The notes under the pieces: generated by a model | What the model saw: the letters and a program-made list of their open reading frames with translations, nothing else | The model's database searches: none | What the model was told of the DNA's origin: nothing | Shown here: in pieces, positions 39,040 to 52,200 of the stretch | How the letters are laid out: each line of letters starts with the position of its first letter | How positions within the stretch are numbered: the stretch's first letter is position 1 | Translations under genes and position numbers: made by a program | NCBI RefSeq assembly: GCF_947623445.1 | Contig: NC_135247.1 | Location: forward strand, 16,370,501 to 16,434,500 | DNA: 64,000 bases | Source: Clavelina lepadiformis | Taxonomy: Eukaryota > Chordata > Ascidiacea > Aplousobranchia > Clavelinidae | Direction: 5' to 3'

Positions 39040-40758
39040 TTATGCTGCCAGAGCATTAGTCGCATCAACAATTGGAACTTTTGTGCAGTGAGGTAGAATA
39101 TGGCCTCTAACTCGCCTGGAGTAAGCCATGTACAAGATGTATCCAACACAAACCGCTAAAGATGAAAGTACTACAAGGATACCAAACTGACTGGGAAGTG
39201 GCAAGCATAAGACGAGAAAGTATCGCAGTAAGTCCATGAAATTATTTAAGGACGATTGCACGCCGTTAAAAACGCCTCTCTCTTTTTCGACAACATTTTC
39301 CTGGATAAGCTGTGTTATGGTGAGGTCAAAGCCCCACAATCCGACTCGAGCTAAAATTATTCCAGCCATGAGTAAAGTTATCGATTGATAGGAGGACGGC
39401 GGCGATACTCCTTCGACGCACTTTAAGAAAAGTGTTTTTGCAATGTCTTCCTCTTCCAATGAAGGCATTGTGGTGTAGCCGTCTACGCTTGTGTTTAAAC
39501 TGCTCATTGTTGAGTAGTTTGAGCCTTGTAGGTCAACAAGTGGGGTAGTCACTTCCAAAGTCATGTTGGAATTAGTGACGGCATCACTGATCATATTTTC
39601 GGGCAACCACATAAACGGACTTCCAGCAATAAAAATTGACACTAGACAAGGGATCAGAGTTGATATCTGGAAAAATGCACAGAACAATCCTGTCCTGAGG
39701 AGACCCACTTTTTCCCTCATTGGTGGAAAGATGAAGGTGGCAATAACTCCAGCTAAGGCAGCACCTGCCTGTAAAATACCTACCATAAACTCACTGAAAC
39801 ACTGACTGTATGCGTAGGCAATGGTAATATAACCAAATCCAAGAATAGTCATGTAAAGAAAAGAAAACCCTATGCAAGGGAGAGAAATTGGCTGTGCCAG
39901 GTACAGCTTCCAACCATCCTTCAGCATGAAGACAAATGAAAACATTTTCCTGAATATTGACTTTTTCTTCTTGCTTGTTTCATTTTTTTCTGAATCCTGT
40001 GGTTGTTCTTTGTTTGTAGGAGTTTCTTCTGCTCTGTCATCCTGCTCCATATTTTCATCATTTAACACTCTCATTTCTTCTCCTTCATTCTCGGTTTCTT
40101 TGTTTTTATTTGCGAGTGCGGGAGTACGGACATACACAGCTCGCAAAAGCAGGTATTCAACAACCATTGAAAGAGCGTTCCAGCTTACAATAAAAATAGC
40201 GCCTCCAGTGAGACCTGCCCAGGCCATTATCTGGCCACAAGCTAAAGGCGATATAATCTTAGTCGTGAGGTCAATTCTTCTAACCATCGAATTGAGGTCC
40301 GCTAATAAATCTTTTTTTCCTCCAGCAACGACGACAATCCAGTCTTTCTGAATTATGATGCCAGTTGCAACACTTGCCAAATTTCCGATCGCTCCCGTGA
40401 TTATTGCTCCAATCTGTACCCAGATCGCAAAGCTGTCGTTTTTATTTCCAAGAAGTCGATGAACTAAAAGGATGGTAGCACTGAGTATGACTGATGTATT
40501 TTGTATGATGAGTGATACCCGAGCAGTATAAAGTCGCTTGTTTCTGTCAATCCATTCCCCAACAAGAGGACCGAATACTAAGACCGAACATGCCAGTACA
40601 AGGCCATATATCGCTGAGAGTGAGAGAGATTTTGGGTCCAAATCAAACAGAAACAAAGGAATTGCAAAGTACCACATTCGATCACCCCATGACGAGAAAA
40701 AATGCCCACAGTAAATGATAGTGGAAGTTTTCACCATTATTTTCTTATTGTTTATCAA
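39040..40758 (-). CDS. SLC40A1: Ferroportin (iron exporter), single-exon coding region
   Basis: One uninterrupted frame of 572 residues, close to the 571 of human ferroportin. Family blocks appear in order: GHFFSSWGDRMWYFAIP (TM1), SAIYGLVLACSVLVFG, QKDWIVVVAG, MVRRIDLTTKIISPLACGQIM, the long acidic/basic cytosolic linker between lobes, FLYMTILGFGYITIAYAYSQ (TM7), ARVGLWGFDLTITQLIQENV, and ERGVFNGVQSSLNNFMDLL (TM11). The extracellular loop near residues 390-450 has several N-glycosylation sequons (NMT, NYS, NTS). By comparison with human residues, D39 is kept, but H43 is Tyr, C326 is Tyr and H507 is Arg. Ferroportin exports ferrous iron at the plasma membrane. No intron interrupts the coding region, unlike all neighbours. 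Start at 40758; an in-frame ATG lies seven codons later. Confidence 0.95.
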   Translation of the reverse strand: MINNKKIMVKTSTIIYCGHFFSSWGDRMWYFAIPLFLFDLDPKSLSLSAIYGLVLACSVLVFGPLVGEWIDRNKRLYTARVSLIIQNTSVILSATILLVHRLLGNKNDSFAIWVQIGAIITGAIGNLASVATGIIIQKDWIVVVAGGKKDLLADLNSMVRRIDLTTKIISPLACGQIMAWAGLTGGAIFIVSWNALSMVVEYLLLRAVYVRTPALANKNKETENEGEEMRVLNDENMEQDDRAEETPTNKEQPQDSEKNETSKKKKSIFRKMFSFVFMLKDGWKLYLAQPISLPCIGFSFLYMTILGFGYITIAYAYSQCFSEFMVGILQAGAALAGVIATFIFPPMREKVGLLRTGLFCAFFQISTLIPCLVSIFIAGSPFMWLPENMISDAVTNSNMTLEVTTPLVDLQGSNYSTMSSLNTSVDGYTTMPSLEEEDIAKTLFLKCVEGVSPPSSYQSITLLMAGIILARVGLWGFDLTITQLIQENVVEKERGVFNGVQSSLNNFMDLLRYFLVLCLPLPSQFGILVVLSSLAVCVGYILYMAYSRRVRGHILPHCTKVPIVDATNALAA

Positions 40759-41690
40759 AAGCTAAACAGTAACCTGTGTATTTGTCAAAGCAACAAACTG
40801 ACTTTGCTCGACAGACTAAGAAAAAATGTGCTTTAAGTTGGTAAACAGACGAAGTCATTCCAATACAATTCAGCAAATGATGAACAACATCATTTCTAGG
40901 ATATTTCTATATTTTGATATTATTTGCCTGCCTATCACTTACAGTTAAAGACTCCAATTGAATTGCAGTTTTTAAATTATATCTTGTACAATTTCAGAGT
41001 CATTACAGTTTAAAAATTCACGTTTCTGCTGCTATTGATGCTAGAAAGCACTGTAATGATTTATGAAAATTATATAAATAACTTAAAAAATCGTCATTCT
41101 TGGGTCTGCTTTGAGAAAACAAGAGTCAATTTGTACTTGTTCAAGATCAAAGAATGACGCCATAATCAGATGTAAACAAATGGTTAATAAAAATATGCAC
41201 TTTCTAGCAAAAGCAGTTGCCTGGTTCCTAAACCTTCAAAACAAGTAGCACATGTTTCAAACACTAGTCTTTGTGTTGATGGTTTAGTATTTCCTCGACC
41301 TAAGTTTTAATATATACGATATAGTTTGAATCAATTTGACATTGGTGAACTACATTTTGTTTGATATTGGTTGCAAAAAACAAAAATACATACTTTTTCG
41401 AAAATTGCTTTAACTTTTTTCCAGTATATATATATATAATTCTTATTTTGCGTTCCAATTTGGTGGAAGCTCTGGGAATAAGGCTTTTGGCTTAAGTTTG
41501 GCTACAAATTCAAAAATTGAACAATTGAAATAATATCAGCAATCAACATTCAAATCTTATCTAACCACTCTGCAGCTTAACAGCATCATGCAACAACCAC
41601 TCAAGTCGAAATCTAACTATATAAGAGCAAAGCAAACATGCTCTGGAGTTGAACAACAAAATTTATGCAGTGAATAAAATTTGGTTTTAA
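40759..41690. other. SLC40A1 5' flank
   Basis: Promoter side of ferroportin on the minus strand. No clear CAGTGN iron-responsive-element loop with paired stems was seen in the first 250 bp. A short TA dinucleotide run lies at about 41425-41437, and a TATA-like CTATATAAGAGC on the plus strand at about 41618. Neither could be tied to a transcript. Confidence 0.4.
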
Positions 41691-42149
41691 CACTAGAAAG
41701 ACCGCTGTGGTCGATTTTGACTGAGTATCTGTTTGTGGCTATAAAACGACTTTTAATAGCAGAAATGTACTAATTTATCGGTTGTAATTAGTTTCACAAC
41801 ATTTCCTGGCAGACCTCGTTATGACATAATAAAGTAAACTTTTAAAACAAAAGGGAGTAAAACAATAATCTGCTATCTCGCTCGAATTGTTTTGATAACG
41901 TCTCGTTGCCTGGCACTGGGAAAGACAATAAAAGGATGCCGCGGTCAATTTTGACTGCTGGTCTTTTCAGGTATATTGCTTCAATGATCTTGTTGTGGAA
42001 ATTGGATTCCTTTAATTTCTTTGTTTCCTGTCACCACTAGCAAAGTTAGAAAAACTCACAGAGTGACCAAGACCCAATTTTAACAGACAAGGCCGTAATA
42101 AAGAAGAAAATTGTAAAGCGGTCAAAAATGACCGCTGGTCTTTCTAGTG
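41691..42149. mobile_element. piggyBac-type MITE (459 bp)
   Basis: The termini are CACTAGAAAGACC and its exact inverted copy GGTCTTTCTAGTG. Both ends are flanked by TTAA (41687-41690 and 42150-42153). TTAA target duplication with a C-A/C-CTAGAAAGA terminus is the hallmark of piggyBac. The GCGGTCAATTTTGACTG-type motif at the 5' end recurs internally near 41940 and again at the 3' end. There is no transposase, so the element is non-autonomous. Confidence 0.92.
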
Positions 42150-42153
42150 TTAA

Positions 42154-45100
42154 TGAGTTTAAACATGAATGTACCCATTGCTATTGATCAAATGAAAAAA
42201 TCTTGAATAAGCTAAGTAACGCAATAAGTTTATCAGAAAGTGCATATTTTAAGTTTCAAAACCATTTGCTTATAACCAATTTTGGTATCATTTGTAAAAT
42301 TACATGGCATTGAACAAATACAAATTGACACTAGGTTTATCAAAGTAGATCCAGAAATGGCAATTTTAGGCCAATTTCAAAATATAATTCAAAGCAGTTC
42401 CCTGTAGTGCCATTACTAACAAAATTTTTTTAATAAACTACATAAGCATTTATATCAAAAAGTAAAAATATCCAATCAATAGGTGATGCTGACAAGACCA
42501 CCTCTAACTTATTGAATTATAATGGAATGAGCCATGGCTAATCACTGCATATATTGCAATTTGAATGTAACCAATATGATTAAACACATTAACATAATGT
42601 CTGCACAATAGAAGGTTAACTATTAGCGTATGCAGAAAATGTTCATAGGAAAGGTTTTGCAAGCTCACATGATACATTTAATGACAGTTGCAACTTGGCA
42701 ATACTTCTTATCAAGTTTATCTTAACCATCAGCCAACCAGTTGCTGGAGGCTGTGGTGAAAGATTCTTTAATCCATTGTTTCTAGCCTAGGTTTTCACTG
42801 ATTTGTGCCAGATTTCAGATTTATGCCAATCACCAGCAATTTGACTGAAAATAGGCATTTAACTACCACTTACAAACTAAAAATGGTACAAAAACGCAGA
42901 CACACTAGGCTTGCTTGCAGACATGAGCCTACTCAAACCAGTATACATGCGGCAAGAACTACAACAGAAACACTGGTTTTGATTTATTAGCCAGATTTTT
43001 GCCTAGTTTTACCCATAGCAAACCCAACAATGATAGCCGAAAGCAAAGATTTGAAAACGTGGGAGTATAGGCCTAGCCTAAGCTACCTTTAGAGGCAAAT
43101 GCACCGTATCTGCAAAATAGGACAATACGATGATGTTAGACATCACTAAGGCATTAACGGTAAATTTTACTGGTGTTGAAAAGTGTAAGTTAACGTAATA
43201 TCTTTAAACATAATAACACTAATACCAGCACAATCATTCCGAACGTGCAGGAACTACGTTCATCTTGGCACGTCCACATTACCAAACTTTCCTTGAGGCT
43301 GGAGGATGTGATTATGTGAAGGACCATAGGGAATGTATGAGGTAGTGGTACGCCTAACAGACCCTTTCTGAGCGGCAAGGTTTTTTTGATCGCCTAATAG
43401 GGCATAGTTAAAAGTGGAAATTGTCGACCCATTTTGATTCTTTTTTTTAAATTGCAAGTCTTCTGGGCATCGGATTGTAAAGATTTCGTGCAGGTGAGTA
43501 GCATATGAATTTCTTTGAACAGTAAAGAAAAAATATTAAAAAAATTGCCTACTTTTTATTTTACGCACTTTGAATCCTAAGCATTGGTTTGGTTTGATAT
43601 TAGATCACGTTACGACTTTACGTGATCAGTGCAGCATGCGACGTGAAATACGTAAAAGTTTGCGTGGTATCTGAGGTGCGTGTAATTATGGCAATGTAGT
43701 TTATTATTTTAAACTTTACTTGCGATGCCAGTCAAAACTACTTATGTATCACCTTGTAGATACCGAGCAAAAGTTTCTAGTTTTAGCATGCTATAACAAG
43801 GTTAACACCATTCTTTTCCGGTTCCTGCTGACAATGACGAAAAATAACTAATATAATAAATTTACAGTTTGCTGATCAACAATTTAATGCAATAGAAGGT
43901 CAACACCGCATACTTTTCGTTACGCACCGTCAATGCGAAAAATAAAAGATACCTTGCATTACTACACATCACCAATAGCAGCCTATCAATTATTGTCTTA
44001 CTGAGCAGAAGGCCTAAAGAACAGCAGGGTTCTACTTGAAAAAAGCAAGCTGCTGCACAACGTGCAACAACTCAATACGACCCGTCACCCTGCCGTTAGT
44101 GACGTCACAAGAAACTTTTACCATGTGCTCAGTAAAAACTGCTATTGCTGTAATCTAAAGCCGAAACAATAATAAAAGCTGTAGGCCAATTTATTATAAA
44201 GACGTCTCGGTTAATGCTACAGCATCAGTCCAGCAATGACCATAAACGTCTGCACGATAATTTTGTTTTCTATTGTCTTCCATTTGTTTTCATTCTACGT
44301 ACCTATAACGTTTAAGCGGTAAGCTATAGCTTTTTTATTTTTTTCAACGGCATGTCGTCCATCCAAGCGTAACATATGTGCAACGTGCACAATCCTGTAA
44401 TAACGTTTCAGCTATTCAAGTAAAAACGTGTATAGGAGTAATTACTTTACACTACTACGGCAAATAGTTATATGACAAATCCTACAATTGAATCGCGCTA
44501 CCTAACGTAAGGATTTTGTAAATTAAAGTTTTGCAGAATGCTGACAAAGAGTTATAACAATTCCAAACAAATGGTCAGCGATCACTCGTGCAGTAATTTT
44601 TCCATTTATTTAAATGTTAAGAGTTTGCGTACCAGCAAGTTATTTTCCCGAAAAAGAACTTGTCTGTTAATGCCAACTGTTAATGTTAAGTCAAGAAAAG
44701 AACGTTAAAGAAACCCTTTCTGGTTCCAGCTAATGTTATGTACTAAATATGAGAAAAACGTAACCCTTTATTCGGAAACAAAGCACATTGTCGTAACACT
44801 GTGTTGTTGCTGCCCTAACCGCTTCACGCTTGCAGTGACTCGGGCATTGGAAACCGTAGCCCTGTGTCAAGGTGTGATCATATCTTTCTTGTTAAAACTT
44901 TGTGCTTTTAATGTGAGGGTAAGTCCACTCCAAAAACACGTTGACCTTAACTCAAAGAATGGTTCTCAGTACCGGTAAGTAGGCCTGCACCAAAGTAGGA
45001 ACGTTTCAATGATATGTAGGCAAGTGGTTAAGCTGTTTTGTCGAAAATATGTCACAAATGTTTTGATAATTATGACAACGTTCGTGGCAATAATGACGTC

Positions 45101-46236
45101 ACCATATGAATTCAACAGGCTTTAAAATGTGGCATTTGAACAAAATACGGCAGTAGTTATAGCGTGGCAAAACCTTTTAGGTGGAAGATGACGTTGCATA
45201 TAGGCGATTAGTTGCAGTTGATATTCATTTTCAGCAGAGAAATGTCACCGATGAAAATGTCATTTTTGGCATTAACTCTTAAAGTTGAAAAATCCCAAGT
45301 TACTCAAAAACTTTTGACTGGCATAGGCCTACTCTTCGTTGACTCAGAGCCAACTTGTTTTAACACTTGCCTCTCAATTTCAAAGGTTTACCGAAGGCAA
45401 ATAATAGGGCGGAAATTACATTAATATTTATGGGTTGAATTTTGGTGCAAACAGTATACATAATTCAAAACCTCACTTTTTGACCAAAGTATACAGAAAG
45501 CTTTTCTATTCTATTGATAAATTGATTGGAGACGAATGACGAGCTTAATATTTATTGCAATTATACGGTAATGTCTCTTTTTGAAGTTTGTTTTGAGCTG
45601 AACTCGTAACTCACTTATTGAAGCTTTTGTCAGTTGTAGTGATTGTGGAAAGAAAGAAAGAGCATCAGGATATAAATAAACACAAACAGTTCGAGTTAGT
45701 TTACTGCGTCTTTTACAAACTTTCATTGCCCATCAGCTGTTTTTTTTGTTTGTTTCCTATCAGCTAGAATCTATAAACATTGCTTGCGATTCTCGGTCAT
45801 TGGTTCGCCATTTAAACCTGAAAATAAACCCCACAATAATTTTGGAAAAAGATCTTAAACGAAGCCAATTTATCGCCCTTTATCACGGTATTTTCGCTAT
45901 CATGTTTTTATAGTCATTATTTTTTATGATAATTAGCTTCTTAACATCGACGAAGAATGTGTGATTTTCAACAATAAATAAGAATAAACCAAAGTAAGTA
46001 AAAAGTAAATTGTAGAGTATTTATGCTTTAAATCTAGTCGATCTGCTGTTTTTTCCGCCAAACCGTGACCGTGAATTTGCTTAGCCCGGCCAGTTGTTTT
46101 AGAAGGATGAAAGACTAACATTATGCGCTCGCAGTGCGGATCACGTTGAAGTAAAACGACAGAAGAATTTTTGGCAGAGCAAGTATTTTAGTTTGAATTT
46201 AGGTTACAGAAAGCGTACGTGACTAGCTGATTTATT
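42154..46236. other. Intergenic between SLC40A1 and TRPC, nothing recognised
   Basis: About 4 kb of AT-rich sequence with only unremarkable open frames. The inverted repeat GATCACGT...ACGTGATC at 43603-43627 is the only structured word noticed. No RNA gene was recognised. Confidence 0.45.
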
Positions 46237-49200
46237 ATGCCTAAGGAACAATCAAAGCCCAAAAGAGTCCCATTCGGTGGATTGAAGGAGGTAATTTCTG
46301 ATATTTTTTAAATGGATTCTTCTTTATATGGAAATGAAATATATTACTTCGTAAGTAAGTTTTACAATTTTGCTGTTTCTGTGACGACTTAAGGTACGCA
46401 GCAAGGGATATTTAGTGGTAAAACATGACGGACGTTCATGAAGTACAGGGTTGAAATAATGAAGGTGTAAGCCTAAACTGCCAGTTATTCCACTTTATTA
46501 GAACAGTAAAGTTTGCTATATTTCAGTGAGCTCTCAAAGTAATTTAGACAGGAAGAGTAGGACATGAATAACAAAAGCTGAAATCCTCTTAGGCCTATAT
46601 GTAAGACGGCGATCTTTAACCGATACATGACAGCATGGCATGAGATAATCTGCTGTCTTCTTACGTGATATTAGTTGTAAAGACAACATATTATACGTTA
46701 TATTTTAGAACGTTGATGATGCGATCTTGTGGGTACTATGGCTGTCACTGTATTTTACATAACAAAACCAAACTTTTTCTGCAATGCACTTTTTCTCATT
46801 TCTTTCTTTATCCATACGTAAAAGTTATCGCATAACCTAAACTTAACCCAAGTCTATCTTCTAATCTAAATTTAGTCACAACTTATTTTTGTTCTGTATT
46901 AGTAAAGAAAATCAGCTTATACAACGTCTTTTACACGAACCTATAAACGCCTGTCTTTCACAAACGAATATCTAATTACGGGGAAATATCCACCTCCATA
47001 TATTTTTGCTAAAAGGAAGTGTCACCCTGTGTTATGATAGTAAATGACCGTTCGCATTTTATCCGGGTCACTGTTCCTTTTAGACGTGTTATAATATCGG
47101 TTAATGCGCGTTGTTTTCACCCTTTCAGTTTTTGGCTTTTGTTTAATTTTTTGATTTTCGGTGACTGACGAAAAGTTGTTCATCGACCATGCGTGAAACA
47201 TAGTATTGGTTTAAGTTTGTTTTCTAAATAGAAAATATTTTGCTATTTTAAAAGCTGATACAGTTTTAGATGGAATTAGTGAGGCGATTGATAAGTTTTG
47301 TTTGTTGTGTAACAAGCAATTGTTAGGTTCAAATAGCTCAAATCCACAGAATGCCTCATGCACCTATAGATTTACTATAAATATTATAGGTCAGGGAAAA
47401 GGATATATGAGCGGGACTACACAGTCTTAGGCGAACAAAAGCACAAGCTATTTAAAAATGATGAATTCCAAATAAATTTCGGGGTCTATTCAAACACCGT
47501 CGTTTTGGACTATAAAATATTCATAAATTACCGTTTGCATATGCCTAAAGCCCCTTGAAATGAAGCTTACGAAATCTTCAGGTATATTTTCATTCAAGCA
47601 GATGTATCTCAGCAGCATTTGTGTAGAATTCATTTACTGTCTCAATGTATGAAAAAGCCTTGTGTCATTCAAGCCTTGTGATTTGTGGTGTATTTAATTG
47701 GTTGTTAATAGCGAAGTAACTTGTTGAAGCCCCCATATTAGGTTTCATTGACAGTTTACGCTCAAATTGGATAATTAATTGGTATTACAATCGTACGGGA
47801 ATTCGAATCGTCTGGGAAGTATCGTGCGGTATAAAAGAGAGTGGAAATTTATTACTCCTTTTATGCACGAATACCAAACTACTTTATGTGTTTCTTTTTA
47901 ATGTTTCAGGCTTCAATAAAATCCGCCTTTCAACTTCCTACGTTTATTACTTTGCCCGGATTTAGCGTGAAGGACTCGAAACCTACTTCTCCAACAGGGT
48001 TTGATCCGGGAGCAAGAGTGAAACGCGTGCAACCTAGTCGACGCAACAGTGTTGCTTGTGCGCTGTTCGGAACAAGAAGGCGACCTACAGATAGCCCTAT
48101 CAGTCGTGCTATTCGTCAAGGTACGGTTAACGGATGTTGGTATTTTTCCGAAAAAAAAAATTGTTTATACATTTTATAGAGCATCTTTAGCAGAATTTTA
48201 AACCTCTTACGCAAAGGTTTGGGAAGATTAAAACAAACTAAAACTTAGCTATAGTAAAACATCAGTCAGAATTAGCGCAGTAGTTTAGGTAAAACTGAAC
48301 CTTTTCGCTTTCCATGGGAAAGTCGTTTGTGATTACGTATTTGCTTGCGTCATCCAATTTACTGCGGTTGCTAAAATGCGTGAGCTAACTATTCGGCTTT
48401 GCAGCGAGAAATCAACACTTTGTGAGAAAGCAACACGTCGACTAGCATGTAAGCGATGATTATATACTGACAATAGTTTGTGTCACCGTTTGTATATTTT
48501 AGTTTTTGCAAGTCGGTGTATTTGCTTGAAAAAACGGATTGTGAGATGTAGGTTGTCTAAAAGAATTTCACAAGTTCATTTACTTTGTGGTCTTCTACGC
48601 TTCTCTTCAAAATCGAACATCCAGATATTTTTTAGGTGTACGATGAGTTGAACTGTAAGCTACAGCAACCATTTGTGACTTAATATCATGATTTAATTTG
48701 TCCAGGAGTTAGCCAAATAACTTATGGTTTGCTATACATAGTATAATAAGGACGGGTTTGCTGATAAATATGCCAAATTTTTTAAAGGGTAGTCTTAGTC
48801 AAACAGCTGTTCGTACAAGGGATGAAAACTTTTACCGCTGGAAAGAGCAAAGCTAAAACCTCCTGCCACTTAAGTATCAGGAAGCAAATAGTTGAAAGTG
48901 TTTTCAGTTATATGTTGGTACAAGTGTTTTGCTAAATTCGTTGTGTAACTTCATTTAGCCTATGTGAGCGAAGTTTGTTTTGAAATGGATTTTGCTTGCC
49001 AGTTCACAAAGGTCGCGAAAATTTAGTGGCGAGCACTTAGTCCACGAAGCTCATTTGCTAATGTCACTGAAAAATATTTCACCGGTGCCTGTCGGCATAT
49101 TTGAAGTGTAGGCTATGTGCTTGGTGTGAGGGTACTGCAGAGGCAGGGTACCGGATAAGTTAGCAATTATTCAAGCAAAAAGCTTTAGAAAAACGCTTTT

Positions 49201-52200
49201 TAAAACACGCATGTTGTAGGATATGTCGTTGTGTTTTGTCGCACATACTAGAATGATGAATTTCACGTTTTAACTGCTAGTGCGGTATTAAAATAGAATA
49301 AACTCTATGACCGTTCATTGTTGTGAAGTTGACCTTTCGATGAGGGTTGTAATTATGCGCATTAGTGCCATTAATCAGCCTACTAGGCCACACTTTAGGT
49401 GCATTTGGACAAAGTAATTTTGTAAGCCTGTTAGTGAGGTCATTTTATAAACTTTCTGCTGTTGTATGTTTAGCTTCGGGAATAGGCCTTTGAGCGAAGA
49501 AACGTTTTTGCAAATAGCAAACAACCCAACGCATAATGTTAAAAAACCGTAATCATTACCTCAAGGTTTTGTCTATGCGGGTGTGTTTGTGATAAGTCAG
49601 TGGTTCCCAGTCTAAGAAGACGGTATGCACTTTTGCTTTGACGAAAATCAGATACGCACGTACAGGCTAGGCCGTGAATCATTTTCACATCATCAAGCAG
49701 GTGTGCAATTAATCCTTCCCTGTTTTTGGCGTCAGGCGGGAATTTTGGTCATTTGTTTACTGTTTCATGGAATTTCTTCGCATATACCTCTTCGATATTA
49801 ACTATTTTACAAAGCAAATTGTATAACCTCGTCTTTACACTTCACCTCAAGTAATGCGTGAATGTGGTAGGCTAAATAGCAAACTGCGTGTTTCTTTAAT
49901 GATTAAGTTTTTAAAAACACCGACAAAGTTTCAATTCGCACAAACCGTCTGAGTTTTGTTCACAAGCGTGAGGGTGACCCTGGTCTAACCCAACTTCGAA
50001 CTGTACGGAAGCAAAATCACAGCACGCTTGGCAGCCTTGTAACTTAAAGTAAAACTTAAATTTTAATAAACAAAAATTTTAGACTCCTCAAAATTAAGAC
50101 ACGCGATTTTACCCGCACGATCTTTGTCAACCGCATTAAATGTTTCTATATGCACTGGTGCGTAACGTCTCACAAGATGAAAGGCAATGGAGGTACATGA
50201 CGTAACTTTGTAAGTTTTTCTAATCAATTTATTTGCAGAGCGGGAATCTTTAAAAAGAAATAGTTTACCGTGTATTTCTACGCTGTCCGTATTGCGTCAA
50301 CATCACAGCGGAAGTCTAGACTTCCCTGATACTGGTAAGTTTGATATCATTTTCCTATAACTAGTGAAAACGTCACGTCACTTTAGCTCGTTTGGGTAAT
50401 CGGGACCACATTTAACCGAATTTAAACGAAAAATACTTTTACACGCATGTAAAAATGGTCCAGTTTGTCTTCAACTGTACAATATAGGCTATTATATGGA
50501 TATCTGTTAATTTAAAATGCTCCATTTTGTCAATTGTTCAATGAAATTATCTTCACAACTGCCATAAGCTTGATTTGTTCAAAATACAGGATTTATAAAT
50601 CATTTCAATTGCTTCTAAACGTAAAACAATTTCTTTTTTTTGCAGAGGAAAACGACACTGTGTCGAGTAGTAACATAAACTTCAACCTGGATTATAACGA
50701 CGTGGGTTCAAGTTCAAACAGACCCAGTTCAACTACAGCTCTATCAAGGAAGATTGGACGAGCTCGAACTAAGATAGAAAGTGTAACTAGAATAATGTCA
50801 AAAAAGTCTATCGACGACAAACAGGAAGGGTAATTACAGTTATCCAATAGCCCTAGGTTTTTTACTCTTTGCAAAACTGTGAACTGGTGTATAACCTAAG
50901 CGACTTCATCTCATTTTTTTGGTTGTTGTAACGAAATGTATGAAAACATCGAATACCTTTAAATCTAAATTGGACTTTGCGAAAACAACTATTTACCACC
51001 ATTAGTCGGGAAATTTACCTTGAAACAACTATTCAAATAAATTTACGTTGAAATATGCTTAGGTTGTTTAATGTCGATTTGTAATACTGTAATTGCAACC
51101 TTTAATATAGATCGTTGCCAGCATCCTTGGCGAGGAGAGTGAACATAAACTTGCCATGGATGATTAGTAGTCATGGTTGCGGTAAGGGAAAGCTTATAAT
51201 CTTTTTCTTGTAGTTATTTATCCTTTCTTTTGTTTGGGCACGTTGATGTAGATTAGATTGTAGTAGGTGTAGTAGATGAAGTAGATTGATGTAGATTATT
51301 ATCATTAGAACCGGCTGTATTACGTTTTGTGATCTGTCAGTTTCCACAGCTATACTACGCTGCATTCACTTTGTCAACTACTTTTGGGTCATATTTACGG
51401 ATTTATTAGTAACGTTTTCTAACAAAGAAAAGTCTGCTTATTGGTGAGGTTTACATTACATTAGAAGAATATTGTTTCAGCTGTTTATTTTCTGTTACAA
51501 ATTGCCGGCTGCTCCACGCAACGTGTGCGGAAAGTTTTATTTTTCATTTCTGGTAAACGCTCAGTATATTAAGAAAAAATCATGTAAGTTAAAAGTTTTA
51601 TTCATACTAATCAAAGTTAAAAACCCACCGTATTTAATTCCTTAAAATTGTTCACCTACGACGTAAGCCTGCCAAGCCGGATTCATTGAAATAATTCTGG
51701 TAAAGTGAAATGCAAAATAATTCCAGTAAAATCATTATTATTCTGTCGGTGTTGTCTCTTCGTACGCGAACATTGGAAAGAATTTGAATGTCACCCGTAG
51801 TGAGTGAATGGCCAACACATCCGCTAAAAACTAACACTTACGTCAGAAAGTCGTCATCCAATTACATAATCCCACGGAAATTGTTAAAAATGGGAGATGG
51901 ATGCGCTATTTACATGTTGGTCCCAACAGATATGACAGGCATGACAGCCTTGCATAAGCCTATCGTCTACTCTATATAATCAGTGACTGACGGTATATGT
52001 TAAACTTCCGGTCATCCGTCGATGCACAACCTAACAACGCATCTTGCCTCCACGCAATATCCATAATAATGTGCAGTAGCTATAGGCCGCATAAAAATTT
52101 TTCTTATAGCCCTCATTTAACCCAAAACTGTCTACCAGAAGCCGTCGTTAAGTAATATCTATACCAGCTTGTCTATCTTGAAAGGGCGTTTGATAACTTA

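Noticed and set aside
40759..41010. Iron-responsive element in the ferroportin 5' flank
   Set aside because: No CAGTGN loop with a bulged-C paired stem was found on the minus strand; only a weak CAAAG/CTTTG pairing around a CAGTTT was seen.
43260..43457. Minus-strand frame with a plausible-looking peptide
   Set aside because: It lacks an ATG start, has no splice-consistent partner exon and no recognised similarity.
49597..49625. CAGTGGTTCCCAG as a hAT left terminus
   Set aside because: No inverted partner or duplication was found nearby; a single terminus-like word is not enough.
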